A stretch of DNA of 64,000 nucleotides from CAVQZC01 sp963718315 (GCA_963718315.1 CAVQZC010000003.1:62001-126000); one strand, 5' to 3'; shown: positions 19,394 through 28,240, counted from the first letter of the stretch. Numbers and translations are program-made. Notes: generated by a model from the letters alone, not told the origin.

Positions 19394-19405
19394 GCATCGG
19401 GGTAT
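19394..19405 (+). promoter_or_regulatory. Recurrent GCATCGGGG element, copy 4
   Basis: GCATCGGGGTAT lies 32 bases before the start of the GNAT/acyl-CoA synthetase gene (read leftward). The 10-base string GCATCGGGGT is identical to the copy at 7679. Confidence 0.35.
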
Positions 19406-19631
19406 CGCCGAATCTGTGATTTGTCGGCTGCGGGTTTGTGCGGAGCGCAGCTGCGGCTCTTCCGCAGCCGGACGACGTGATCGCGCAGCGTCGTTCCGCG
19501 GAGCCCCCGATGCCACAAGGCCTGGCCTCCACCAGTATCTGCTCCATGACTCTCACCGCGGCGTATCAGGTTGAGATTCCCCACCAGAGCGCGACCCGGA
19601 GTCTCGTTGGTGGCCAACTCGGCCGGCGCAG

Positions 19632-19733
19632 ATGAACGACCGTCGATCCCAGCAGCGAGCGCGCCTGGCGGCAGCGTTCTGGTTCGCGGTCATGATCGCG
19701 GCCTTCGTGGTGATCGTGCTGCGCATGCACTAG
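19632..19733 (+). CDS. Possible small single-TM protein
   Basis: A 33-codon frame from ATG 19632 to TAG 19731-19733. It encodes a charged N-terminus (NDRRSQQRARL) followed by one clean TM helix (AAAFWFAVMIAAFVVIVLR). The composition is that of a real membrane microprotein, positive-inside, but no strong ribosome site is visible. The 19363-19631 stretch before it otherwise holds only the upstream region of the divergent gene. Confidence 0.35.
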   Translation: MNDRRSQQRARLAAAFWFAVMIAAFVVIVLRMH

Positions 19734-19777
19734 CGCCACGCGCGTAGGTCTCCACATACACATTCGGTACTGCAGAC

Positions 19778-20350
19778 ATGAAGCTGACACGCGCAAAGAG
19801 CGAGAGCGTGGCCGGGGCCTACCTCAAGTCAGCGTGCAAGTGGGCGCGCCTCGCGCGAGGTCGGCGCCTGATCCGGCCCTCGGCCGACGTGGGCTTACCC
19901 ATCCGGTTCGCGGACGGTACGACGTCGAGAATCTTTCGCGAGACGCGATTGACGGGGCCTGTTCCAGATGACCCAGTGATCCTCGTCATCCGGTTTCGTC
20001 TCGCCTTCCTTGGCGACGTCCCCGTTCTCCACGCCGGCTTCCGCCGCGAGTCTCTGATCCACACACCGCTGTTCGCCGGCTTCCCGGGCTTCTCCTCGAA
20101 GCTGTGGTTGGAGGATCGGGACACCCGGATCTACCGCGGACTCTACGAGTGGAACGGCGAGCGGAGCGCCAGCTCCTACGCGCGGTGCATGGTCGGTCTG
20201 CTGGAGCCCTTCTCCAACCGCGGCACCTGCGACTTCCACGTCGTGCCCGGTCTCGGCCGCTACGAGTTCCTTCGAGGTCTGCCTCCCGCCGCCGGCACGA
20301 CGACCGCGTGGTGGCGGGTGGTCTCAACAGGAGCGGACATCAGTCCGTAG
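19778..20350 (+). CDS. Hypothetical protein, possibly a dimeric alpha/beta-barrel (monooxygenase-like) fold
   Basis: 190 residues from ATG 19778. I do not recognise a named family with certainty. The central part (LVIRFRLAFLGD..HTPLFAGFPGFSSKLWLEDRD..YRGLYEWNG) resembles short ferredoxin-like dimeric barrels, in which a strand, a loss-of-function-tolerant loop and the pattern of a substrate pocket recur, as in YdhR-like or heme-degrading monooxygenases. The C-terminus overlaps by 11 bases the end of the convergent STAS gene. No signal or TM helix is present. Confidence 0.55.
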   Translation: MKLTRAKSESVAGAYLKSACKWARLARGRRLIRPSADVGLPIRFADGTTSRIFRETRLTGPVPDDPVILVIRFRLAFLGDVPVLHAGFRRESLIHTPLFAGFPGFSSKLWLEDRDTRIYRGLYEWNGERSASSYARCMVGLLEPFSNRGTCDFHVVPGLGRYEFLRGLPPAAGTTTAWWRVVSTGADISP

Positions 20351-20708
20351 GGCTCTGTGCGACTAGCGCTTCGGCCGCTTCGTCGCGAGAATCGTAGATT
20401 CGGAGTACCTCGCGCATCCCAGTCAGGTCGATGACGAGGGCCGGAGGCGACGCGGGCGGCACGGCCAACACGAGTCGCTCGTCGGCGTTTGCGTCCGCGC
20501 GCCGCTGGGCTTTCACCAACTGGCTGAGCACGCTGGAGTCGATAAACGTTGCTTCGGAGAAGTCGAGCAGGATGTTTGTTCCGTAGCCGAACACCTCATC
20601 CAATGCCTGCCGGATGGCCGGCACGGTGGAGATGTCATGTTCGCCCGTGAAGGTGATCCGCCACGATGCGTGCGCGTACTGCTCGACCACGACCTTGTTC
20701 TCGACCAT
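20340..20708 (-). CDS. STAS-domain protein (anti-anti-sigma factor type)
   Basis: Start ATG 20708 has GGGAGGATGTC just upstream; the frame extends to 20777 without a better site. The 122-residue protein has the STAS pattern ILLDFSEATFIDSSVLSQLVKA, where a serine after FID is the phosphorylation site in SpoIIAA/RsbV-like antagonists. Such proteins, when unphosphorylated, bind an anti-sigma kinase and free the sigma factor. No partner kinase or sigma factor is encoded next to it. Confidence 0.82.
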   Translation of the reverse strand: MVENKVVVEQYAHASWRITFTGEHDISTVPAIRQALDEVFGYGTNILLDFSEATFIDSSVLSQLVKAQRRADANADERLVLAVPPASPPALVIDLTGMREVLRIYDSRDEAAEALVAQSPTD

Positions 20709-20935
20709 GACATCCTCCCTTCCCGTTGAATATGACAGGGAAGGTGCCGCTCCGAGCGCCACTCGCGGAACCGACACCTCCGAACCCGCAAATGGTGGAC
20801 TGACTGTGCAGCCCAGCCGTTAACGAAATGTAGAACCGTGCGTCGCGCCTCGTCAAGGGGCCGTCCGGTTCAGGTTTTGAGGGCGGCGGCCTTCGCCCAT
20901 GCGGACGCCTAGCAACCGCGGATTACGCTCCCCGC

Positions 20936-21725
20936 GTGTTCCTGATCCCCTGGTACGTGACGTTGTGCGTGGCGCAGGGGGTGCTGGTGGTGCTGCCGGC
21001 GGTGGGCAGGGACTCGTCGAGCCGGCGGGGGGCGCTGGTGGGGCTGGTCGGCCCGGCCGCGGCGATGGTGGTCGGGGTGGGCCTGGTCGCGTTGCTCGGC
21101 GGTGCCGGCGCCAGCATCCTGACCTGGCTCGGCACCATCGCCACGCCGGTGCTCGCCGGCTCGCTGGGGTGGATTGCCCGCTGGCGCTGGCCCGCGCTGA
21201 CCGCGGTCGCTGCGGCCGGGCTCTACGTCGACGGCCTGGCAGGCGGGCGGGCGCAGCGCCCAGATCGCAGTAATGCTGCTGATCGGCGGCGCCTGCCTGG
21301 CGATCGCCGGCTTCGTCGGGCCGATCACGCCGGCCCGCTACCTGGCGATCGGCATCGTCGGCCTGGTCGTGCTCGACACCTACCTGGTCTTCGGGACGAG
21401 CCAGGTGGCGCACACGACGGTCGCCCTCAACCACGCGACGCTGCCTCCGATCAGCGTTGGCACAGGACCGGCTCACCCGCTTCCCGGACTGCAGCAGGTG
21501 GACCTCGGCAACTCCTCGATGGGCTGGCTCGACTTCCTGGCGCCGGCCCTCCTCGGCGCCGTGATCGGCAGGCAGACCCGGCCGCGTGTCGTCGCCGGAG
21601 CGGTGGTCGCGGTCGCAGCGATGCTGTTCGGGCTGCTGCTGATCGACGCCACCTCCAAGCTTCCGGCAACGGTCCCGGTGCTCGCGGGCCTCGCGGTAAC
21701 CTGGCGCGTATGGTGGTACCGGTGA
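20936..21725 (+). CDS. Polytopic membrane protein of unknown function (frameshift near 21217-21240)
   Basis: Two hydrophobic halves lie in successive frames: 20936 to about 21230 (FLIPWYVTLCVAQGVLVVLPAV...) and about 21230 to 21725 (AQIAVMLLIGGACLAIAGF...). Removing one base between about 21217 and 21240 gives 262 residues with about seven TM helices. The GTG start at 20936 is the first of the frame. No conserved motif is recognised. A GFA-family gene follows after 13 bases with its own ribosome site. Confidence 0.6.
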
Positions 21726-21738
21726 GCCGGAGGGACAC

Positions 21739-22206
21739 ATGACCGCGTGGGCCGAGGGTGGTTGTTCGTGCGGCGAGATCCGCTACCGGCTGACGTCGGA
21801 GCCGCTGGTGACGCACTGCTGCCACTGCCTCAACTGCCAGCGCCAGACCGGCAGCGCGTTCGCCGTCAACGCCCTGATCGAGGCTGACCGAATGGAGCTG
21901 GTGGCGGGCGAGCCGCGGCGGGTCGACGCTCCCCGGGACGACGGCAGCGTCCAGAAGATCCTCCGCTGTCCGACCTGCCAGGTCGCGGTCTACAGCGAGT
22001 ACGGGCGACCGGATATCCGGTTTGTCCGCGCCGGCACGCTCGACGATCCGTCGCAGGTGTCGCCCGACGTGCACATCTTCACGCGGTCGAAGCGACACTG
22101 GGTCGGCTTACCGGAATCGGTGCCGGCGTTCGAGGTCTACTACGACCGGAACGCTGTGTGGCGGCGCGAGAGCCTCGACCGCATCGAGGCTCTCGACCAG
22201 TTCTAA
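21739..22206 (+). CDS. GFA-family (glutathione-dependent formaldehyde-activating enzyme-like) zinc protein
   Basis: 155 residues; ATG 21739 follows GGAGGG. Zinc ligands of the family are all seen: CSCG (C9, C11), CCHCLNC (H-C...C around residues 27-33) and CPTC (about residue 77-80). The founding activity, condensing formaldehyde with glutathione, is disputed and most actinobacteria use mycothiol instead, so the real substrate is open. The stop overlaps the convergent DUF5519 stop by three bases. Confidence 0.88.
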   Translation: MTAWAEGGCSCGEIRYRLTSEPLVTHCCHCLNCQRQTGSAFAVNALIEADRMELVAGEPRRVDAPRDDGSVQKILRCPTCQVAVYSEYGRPDIRFVRAGTLDDPSQVSPDVHIFTRSKRHWVGLPESVPAFEVYYDRNAVWRRESLDRIEALDQF

Positions 22207-22559
22207 ACCGCCGCCTCGTTGCTCGTGCTGGCTACCTCCTTTGTCGTGAACCGGTCGTAGTTGAGGCGAAGCAGCTGGATCACTTCCTGCACGTCCTGCT
22301 CGTCCGCGATCTGGTGCGACGCCGGTCCTTCGCGATCCGGGAACACGGGGTGAGGCTCGATCCGCCCGTCCTCGCGCAGCTCGCGCCAGAGCCGCTTCGG
22401 GAATCCGAAATGGGCAGCGTGGTCGCCGTGCAGGTGCCCGATCTCCTTGCCGCCCACGCGGAACGCGAACTCGCCCCTCGTCCCCGGCCCTGCCTCGACG
22501 CCAGGCCAGGCGACGACGACCGCGGTGATCTGTGCTCCTGGGCCGTTTGCCGATCTCAT
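22203..22559 (-). CDS. DUF5519 (luciferase-like small) protein, candidate SoxR target
   Basis: Start ATG 22559 has GGGAGGACACC directly upstream. The 118-residue protein shows the family pattern GKEIGHLHGDHAAHFGFPK and a terminal DVQEVIQLLRLNYDR. Function unknown. It is divergent from a soxR gene and is preceded by a promoter with a 19-bp spacer carrying a SoxR-type dyad, so induction by redox-active compounds is predicted. Confidence 0.82.
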   Translation of the reverse strand: MRSANGPGAQITAVVVAWPGVEAGPGTRGEFAFRVGGKEIGHLHGDHAAHFGFPKRLWRELREDGRIEPHPVFPDREGPASHQIADEQDVQEVIQLLRLNYDRFTTKEVASTSNEAAV

Positions 22560-22598
22560 GGTGTCCTCCCTCGGTTGAGGATCCGCTCCTTTCGTGGC

Positions 22599-22629
22599 AA
22601 TGTACAAGTTCAAGTAAGCTTTAAGTCAA
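22599..22629 (-). promoter_or_regulatory. MerR-type promoter with SoxR box upstream of the DUF5519 gene
   Basis: On the minus strand: -35 TTGACT (22629-22624), 19-base spacer, -10 TACATT (22604-22599). The spacer contains the dyad TTAAAG-CTTA-CTTGAA (22624-22609), which keeps the TCAAG-N4-CTTGA architecture of SoxR sites with one mismatch. A 19-base spacer is the hallmark of promoters activated by MerR-family regulators. The soxR start codon lies one base beyond the -35. Confidence 0.65.
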
Positions 22630-23113
22630 ATGGGAGCCACAGAAACGACTGCACGACCGGACGAGCTGCTGACGATCGGCGAGGTGGCGCACCGCAGCGG
22701 CGTGGCCGCGTCGGCGCTTCGCTACTACGAGCAGCGCGGCCTGATCCGGTCCACGCGCAGCGGTTCGGGCCACCGCCGTTTCCCCCGGCCGACTCTGCGG
22801 CGGATCGCCTTCATCGTGTTCGCCCAGAAGATCGGCCTCAGCCTGGACGAGATCGCAGAGGAGCTGTCCAAGCTGCCGCCCGATCGCACTCCGGTCGGGC
22901 GCGACTGGGCGCCGGCTCTCCCGCGCCTGGCGGGCCCGGATCCGCGAGCGCATCGCCGAGCTGGAGCGGCTCGAGCAGGGGCTCACCAGGTGCATCGGGT
23001 GCGGGTGCCTGTCGCTCAAGCAGTGCCAGCTGGCCAACCCCGGCGACCAGGCGCACCGCCTGGGACCGGGCCCCCGCTACTGGATCAGCGAGCGCCGGGA
23101 GCCGTCCGCGTGA
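22630..23113 (+). CDS. soxR: SoxR, redox-sensing MerR-family activator (frameshift at 22912-22913)
   Basis: The N-terminal helix-turn-helix (LTIGEVAHRSGVAASALRYYE) is followed by the dimer helix. Deleting one C at 22912-22913 restores the C-terminus with the iron-sulfur cysteine motif CIGCGCLSLKQC, placing the stop at 23111-23113 and giving 160 residues, the normal size. SoxR holds a 2Fe-2S cluster that is oxidised by redox-cycling compounds and then untwists 19-base spacer promoters. In actinobacteria it usually controls a small local set of genes; the divergent DUF5519 gene is the obvious candidate. Confidence 0.88.
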
Positions 23114-23208
23114 CACCGATCCGCTCAAGGCAGAGGCGTCATGGTCGATAACGGATCAACCTTTCTGGGAGGATCGGTGACCCCGGCAGCTGAGACGACG
23201 GCGGGGCC

Positions 23209-23823
23209 ATGAGGCGTCTGAGCGAGCGTCAGTACGCGATGGTCTCGAAGACCACCAAGCAGGGCAGCGTCGACCTGGACGTCGTCGTGCTGGCGGTCGA
23301 CCGCGGCGAGGCGGTGCTCCAGCCCGCCGGAGATCCGCGTGCGCTGCTGGGCGACGAGCCGGTGCTCGCGGACTGCTTCCTGACGTTCACCCACCGCGCG
23401 CGGCCGGTGGCGTTGCGCGGCTACCTGCGGCAGGGAGAGTCCTCGACCATCCGGTTCGGCGTCGGCGACGGCGTCATGCTCCGCCAGCGGCGGACCTACC
23501 CGCGCCTCGAGCTGGCGCTTCCGGTCGAGCTGCGCGCTGCCGACGCTGCGCAGCCGGCCAGCGCCACGACCCGCGACATCAGCGCCGGCGGCCTCGCGGT
23601 CGACTGTCCCGATGCGCCGGAGGGCGATCGCTTCCAGATCACGGTCGAGCTGCCGACCGGGCTGCGGATCGACGCCCCGTGCCGGCTGGCCTCCAGGCGC
23701 GGCAGCGTGCTGGCGCTGGAGTGGGACGACCTCGATCCCGAGACGGTGTCCCAGCTGTCCGCCTTCGTGCTCGACGCAAAGCGCGAGCTCGCCGGCGTGG
23801 ACGACGCCGAGCGCGCGGCTTAG
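23209..23823 (+). CDS. PilZ-domain protein (c-di-GMP receptor)
   Basis: 204 residues. An N-terminal YcgR-like beta domain (about 1-90) precedes a PilZ domain with RQRRTYPR (RxxxR) and DISAGGLAV (D/N-x-S-x-x-G), the two c-di-GMP binding motifs. Such proteins change motility, exopolysaccharide or envelope functions when bound to c-di-GMP. No flagellar or cellulose genes are next to it. The agmatinase gene follows after 35 bases. Confidence 0.88.
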   Translation: MRRLSERQYAMVSKTTKQGSVDLDVVVLAVDRGEAVLQPAGDPRALLGDEPVLADCFLTFTHRARPVALRGYLRQGESSTIRFGVGDGVMLRQRRTYPRLELALPVELRAADAAQPASATTRDISAGGLAVDCPDAPEGDRFQITVELPTGLRIDAPCRLASRRGSVLALEWDDLDPETVSQLSAFVLDAKRELAGVDDAERAA

Positions 23824-23858
23824 CGTCCCGATCCGCCGGCGCCTACGATGTCGGGACC

Positions 23859-24863
23859 ATGCCCGATGTTCCCGGCTCCGACGATCTCGTTCTGCTCGAA
23901 GCGCTCTACTGGTGGGGCATCCCGACCCTCTTCCGGTGCCCGGCGAACCCGGATCCGGCTGCCTGCGACATTGCGCTGGTCGGCGTGCCGCACTCGTCGG
24001 GGAACGGCTCCACCGAGCGCGACCAGCACCTGGGGCCGCGCGCCGTCCGCAACGTCTCGGCGCACTACCGGCGGGCGCACCGCCACTTCGGGATCGTTCC
24101 CTGGGATCACGCCCGCATCAACGACCTCGGCGACGTGCCCCTGCCCGAGGCTATGGACAACGAGGCCTGCGTTGCCCGGATCAGCGACTACTTCGCCGGG
24201 GTTGCGGCCGCAGGCACGCGCACCGTCTCGATTGGCGGTGACCACGCCGTCACCGGCGCCATCGTCCGCGGGCTTGCCAGCGACGGTTCGCCACTGACCG
24301 GCGGCGGGAAGGTCGCGCTGCTGCACCTCGACGCCCACACGGACACGTACGAGAACATCCCGCACTGGATGGGCGCCAGGGACTCGGCCGCACACTGGGC
24401 TGCCTACCTCGTCCGCGAGGGCCGGGTCGACGGCTCCCACAGCATCCAGATCGGCATGCGCGGGAACCCGCGCACCCTCGCCTGGCATGAGCAGGACGAC
24501 GAGCTCGGCTACCGCGTGATCGACATCGACGAGTATCGCGACATGGGCCTGGAAGCGGCCTGCGCGTTGATCCGGGAGCGGATCGGCGACCTGCCGGTCT
24601 ACATCTCGTTCGACCTCGACTGCCTCGACCCGTCGGTGGCGCCGGCCGTCTCGAACCTGGAGGTCGGCGAGAAGGGCTTTGACCTCCACGAGGCGACCCG
24701 GCTGGTGCGCAGCGTCCGCGGGCTGAACGTGATCGGCGGCGACGTGGTCTGCCTGATGCCGACCAAGGACAACCCGAACAACATGACCGCGATGGCCGCC
24801 GCCCACGTCGCCTTCGAGATGATCTCCTTGATCGCTGACCGGCGCGCCCAAGCCGGCGACTGA
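23859..24863 (+). CDS. speB: Agmatinase / ureohydrolase family
   Basis: 334 residues from ATG 23859 (the frame is open upstream, but that part overlaps the PilZ gene). All manganese ligands are present: GGDHAVT, DAHTDT and SFDLDCLDPSVAP. The family hydrolyses agmatine to putrescine and urea, or related guanidino substrates such as guanidinobutyrate; the sequence alone does not settle which. The N-terminus (LYWWGIPTLFRCP) is typical of the actinobacterial agmatinase-like branch. Together with the arginine deiminase genes it gives the cell two ways to break guanidino compounds. Confidence 0.88.
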   Translation: MPDVPGSDDLVLLEALYWWGIPTLFRCPANPDPAACDIALVGVPHSSGNGSTERDQHLGPRAVRNVSAHYRRAHRHFGIVPWDHARINDLGDVPLPEAMDNEACVARISDYFAGVAAAGTRTVSIGGDHAVTGAIVRGLASDGSPLTGGGKVALLHLDAHTDTYENIPHWMGARDSAAHWAAYLVREGRVDGSHSIQIGMRGNPRTLAWHEQDDELGYRVIDIDEYRDMGLEAACALIRERIGDLPVYISFDLDCLDPSVAPAVSNLEVGEKGFDLHEATRLVRSVRGLNVIGGDVVCLMPTKDNPNNMTAMAAAHVAFEMISLIADRRAQAGD

Positions 24864-24919
24864 CCCCGCATCCCCCGGTCGGGGAGTCGCGGGCAGGCCG
24901 GTGGCTGCCGAGACTGAGA

Positions 24920-25684
24920 ATGGTGGACGAGGGGTCTCAGACGTTTGTCTTCGTCGGTGGATTGCACCGCAGCGGTACGTCGCTGCTCTGCCGGTGCCTC
25001 TCCGAGCACCCGCTGATCGGCGGGTTCGCCGGCGCGGGCGAGGATGACCGGCGGCAGATCCGCGACGGCCTCGATCCTGCGTCCTTCCTGACCGAGCAGG
25101 CGCCGCTCGCCACCCGGCAGACCGCCGACGAGCTGTTCCAACGGTGGAGCCGTGAGTGGGATACGTCGCGGCCCTACCTGCTCGCCCGGGCGCCGGAGAA
25201 CCTCGTTCGCACCCGGTTCCTCCAGGCGCTCTTCTCGGAGTCCCGGTTCATCATGGTCATGCGCGACCCGATCGCCGTGGCCGGTGCATCTGTGGCCGCG
25301 TCACGGCTCTCCGAGCTCGAGCTGATCTCGCACTGGCTGATCTGCCACGAGCGCCTGCTCGCCGACGTCCCCGGCGTACGCCACCTGAGCCTGATCCGCT
25401 ACGAGGATCTGGTCGCCGATCCTCAGGGCGTCCTGGGCGGGGTGTTCGAGTTCCTCGGGCTGCAGGCGCCTCCCGAGACCTGGAAGACCGTCCTGCAGCA
25501 CGGGAACGAGCTGTACCTGGACGCGTGGCGCCGGCGACGCTCGAGCTGGCGGCGGCGTCGCTCCTACGACCAGATCATCGCGGCCCTCGAGCCGGACGTG
25601 GCACGCTTTGGGTACAGCCTGGCCAACCCCGGGGAGCGCATCTTCCCCGACCGAGCCGTCGACGCGCTCGCGCCGGCTGCGTGA
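24920..25684 (+). CDS. Sulfotransferase-family protein
   Basis: 254 residues. The PAPS 5'-phosphosulfate loop FVGGLHRSGTSLL is at the N-terminus, and the 3'-phosphate region (SRFIMVMRDPIAVAGAS, then LIRYEDLVADP) in the middle. It should transfer sulfate from PAPS to a small molecule or carbohydrate in the cytoplasm. A close paralogue follows at 25739, about 50 percent identical by eye, indicating tandem duplication. No sulfate activation genes are in the window. Confidence 0.87.
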   Translation: MVDEGSQTFVFVGGLHRSGTSLLCRCLSEHPLIGGFAGAGEDDRRQIRDGLDPASFLTEQAPLATRQTADELFQRWSREWDTSRPYLLARAPENLVRTRFLQALFSESRFIMVMRDPIAVAGASVAASRLSELELISHWLICHERLLADVPGVRHLSLIRYEDLVADPQGVLGGVFEFLGLQAPPETWKTVLQHGNELYLDAWRRRRSSWRRRRSYDQIIAALEPDVARFGYSLANPGERIFPDRAVDALAPAA

Positions 25685-25738
25685 CCGCGGCGCCGGCGTG
25701 ATGCTGCGAACTTGCAGAAACTCCCGTACGCTCTAGGA

Positions 25739-26579
25739 GTGGACGACCACACTTTCGTCTTCGTCGGCGGCCTGCACCGAAGCGGGACGTCGGTGCTGTC
25801 GCGCTGCCTGGCGGAGCACCCGATGGTCAGCGGGTTCTCCGGCACCGGCGTGCCCGAGGACGAGGGACAGCACCTTCAGAGCGTCTTTCCGGCGGCCATC
25901 GAACATGGCGGCCCCGGCCGCTTCGGGTTCGACCCTGCGTCGCACCTGACCGAGGCGTCGCCCCTCGCCACCCAGGCGTGTGCCGCTCGCCTGCTCGGCG
26001 AGTGGAGCCGGCACTGGGACATGTCGCGGCCGTTCCTGCTCGAGAAGTCGCCGCCCAACCTGGTGCGCACCCGCTTCCTGCGCGCGTTGTTCCCGGCGTC
26101 TCGGTTCGTCATGGTGATTCGCGACCCGATCGTGGTGGCAGGCGCCACCCGCAAGTGGTCGCACACCTCCGAGATCAGCCTGATCGAGCACTGGCTCGCC
26201 TGCTACGAACAGCTCCTGGAGGACGCGCCGCACGTCGACGAGCTGATCCTGATCCGCTACGAGGACCTGACGGCCGACCCGGAGCAGGTGCTGGCCGGCG
26301 TGTTCGACTGGCTCGGCCTCGAGTCACCGCCGGATGTCGGCAAGGCGGTACGGCGCAGCCTCAACGACACGGTACTTCGAGGCCTGGGACCGGCGGCGGT
26401 CAGCCTGGTGGCGGTATCGCGCCTACAACCGCGGCATCGACCGTCTGGAAGCCCGGGTGCGCCGGTTCGGGTACAGCCTTTCCAGCCCCGGCGCCCCGAG
26501 CGATCACGTGCCCGTGGGACACGGCTGGAAGACACTCCCGTCCAGCGCGTTTGTCATCCTCAGCGCCGAGAACCCGTAG
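25739..26579 (+). CDS. Sulfotransferase-family protein, tandem paralogue (frameshift near 26370)
   Basis: GTG 25739 gives an N-terminus (VDDHTFVFVGGLHRSGTS) aligned with the upstream paralogue; TTG 25712 is a longer option. The PAPS loop and SRFVMVIRDPIVVAGAT are intact. Near 26370 the frame changes (SLNDT to YFEAWDRRRSAWWRYR) by one extra base, giving 279 residues. The final 25 codons overlap the end of the convergent GH114 gene by 76 bases, an unusually long overlap that may mean the true stop is altered by sequencing error. Confidence 0.75.
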
Positions 26580-28240
26580 GACGGCCCCTCCACCGCGGCG
26601 CAGAATGCCGCGTAGGCGTGGGGGCCGCTGCAGTTCGGGCCTGACGCACCGGGCCCGCAGACGAAGCCGTCCTCCTTGTACTCGTCCTCGCCGACCCACT
26701 TGCCGTTGGGCTGCTGTGGAGTGAAGTCGGTGGTGAACGCGTCCCAGCCGCATGGCGTCGGGCCGGTGACCACGGTACAGGTGATGCCGCGGCTGGTCGT
26801 CCCCGCCAGGTCGGCGGAGAAGCACTGGGTGTAGACGTAGCACTCCTCGACCACTGCGCCGTCGGTGTACTGGCGTCCCCACCAGGCGAGCAGCGGCGAG
26901 TTCTTCCACATCGCCGTCATGCCGTAGCGGTGCACCTCGTTGTCGGTGTAGGCGAGGAAGTTCTGCCAGTCGCCGGGCGTCAGCTGGAAGCCGGTCTCGG
27001 TGGGCGGGTCGTAGCTGTCGATGTCGTCGAGCTCGACCGAGTCGAAGCCCTTGGCGGCGCACATCGCGATCCGGTGGTCGATCATCGGCTTCAGCGCATC
27101 GAGCTGCCGGACGTCGACCCAGCGCTCCTGCGGATAGCCGTAGTAGACGTTGCCCAACGTGGTCGCCGGGAACGCGCCCTGCGGCTCGGTGCTTCCGTCA
27201 GGCCGGTAGGCCTCCCATGCCAGGTCGAGATAGCAGCTGACCTTGGGGTGCGGCAGCGTCGCCGCCTGCCACTCGGTGTGCATCGCCGTGATCTCGTCCG
27301 TCGTTGTCAGGAACCCGTCGACGTCATACATGTCGACCGCGTGGGCGCCCTTCCGCTCGAGCGGCGCGACGCGGCCGATCTGCCAGTCCCAGCGCATCGG
27401 CCGGCCGGTGCTGTCGAGGTGCGGCGGGTAGAAGCAGGTGCGCCCACCACGCGGAATGCACGCCACCGGTGCCGGCAGCGGAGTTACCCGCCAGGCGAAC
27501 GCCCGCTCCGTCGAGCCGGCGCCGTTCTGCGTCTGGATCGCCACCCAGTGATCGCCGACGGCAAGCGTGCCGGTGGCAAAGACGCGGGATGAGGGCAGGG
27601 GCTGCCAGCCGCCGCCGTCGATCTGGTAGCTGACCGTCGGCGTGCCGTCGGCCTGGTTGAAGTGGGCCGGCGAGACCTGGAAGATCTCCGAGTTCGACCC
27701 GGTCTCCCGCTCGGGAAGCCCGTTCACGAAGGAGCTCCATGGCTTTGCGCCCGCCGGATAGGAGGCAACGGTGCCCGTGGAGGTCGCGGTCACCGTGGTG
27801 TGCCGGATCCGGAAGGTGAACGTCGCCGGGTCGGTCTCGATCACCTCGGTCGCCTTCTCGACGACCTGCAGGTAGAGGCCGGCGTCGGCGTGGCCCGGGA
27901 TGTAGCTGTGCGCGGCCATCGGGGTCGAGGTGGTGTCGGCGCCGGCGACGCAGCCGGAGGTGGGCGACGCGCAGGCGTTCCAGGTATCGGTGACCGTGAA
28001 GGTGAGCAGCTTGTCGCCGGCCGGGAGCGTCCCGGGATGCCACTGCACGCCGGTCGCGCTGACAAAGCCTCCGTCACGCAGGTTGCCCTGCACGTGCAGC
28101 GTGCCAACGGGCACCGGAAGCTGGATGGCCTTCGGTCCTCCGGCCGCGTGCGCGATCGCCGTGGACCCGCCGCCCGCTCCGGCAACGCCCGCGACCAGCA
28201 GCGTTGCGAGTCCGATCAGAACCCTTCGTGAACGACCCAT
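26504..28240 (-). CDS. Secreted GH114-like protein (endo-alpha-1,4-polygalactosaminidase family)
   Basis: Start ATG 28240 (ribosome site AAGGGGG; the frame reaches 28306) gives 578 residues. A signal peptide (GRSRRVLIGLATLLVAGVAGAG...AHA) is clear. Residues about 35-270 form beta-rich non-catalytic domains. The C-terminal TIM barrel shows the GH114 pattern: WDWQIG, VDMYDVDGF, VSCYLDLAWEAYRPD, RWVDVR and KGFDSVELDDIDSY. The family hydrolyses alpha-1,4-linked polygalactosamine; acid residues in DVDGF and ELDDID are the likely catalytic carboxylates. It is divergent from a GH4 glycosidase and beside a sugar importer, consistent with outside degradation followed by uptake. Confidence 0.83.
   Translation of the reverse strand: MGRSRRVLIGLATLLVAGVAGAGGGSTAIAHAAGGPKAIQLPVPVGTLHVQGNLRDGGFVSATGVQWHPGTLPAGDKLLTFTVTDTWNACASPTSGCVAGADTTSTPMAAHSYIPGHADAGLYLQVVEKATEVIETDPATFTFRIRHTTVTATSTGTVASYPAGAKPWSSFVNGLPERETGSNSEIFQVSPAHFNQADGTPTVSYQIDGGGWQPLPSSRVFATGTLAVGDHWVAIQTQNGAGSTERAFAWRVTPLPAPVACIPRGGRTCFYPPHLDSTGRPMRWDWQIGRVAPLERKGAHAVDMYDVDGFLTTTDEITAMHTEWQAATLPHPKVSCYLDLAWEAYRPDGSTEPQGAFPATTLGNVYYGYPQERWVDVRQLDALKPMIDHRIAMCAAKGFDSVELDDIDSYDPPTETGFQLTPGDWQNFLAYTDNEVHRYGMTAMWKNSPLLAWWGRQYTDGAVVEECYVYTQCFSADLAGTTSRGITCTVVTGPTPCGWDAFTTDFTPQQPNGKWVGEDEYKEDGFVCGPGASGPNCSGPHAYAAFCAAVEGPSYGFSALRMTNALDGSVFQPCPTGT

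Noticed and set aside
19566..19796. Minus-strand small frame before the GNAT fusion gene
   Set aside because: Cys/His/Arg-rich shadow translation; the plus-strand small TM frame at 19632 is the better candidate in this stretch.
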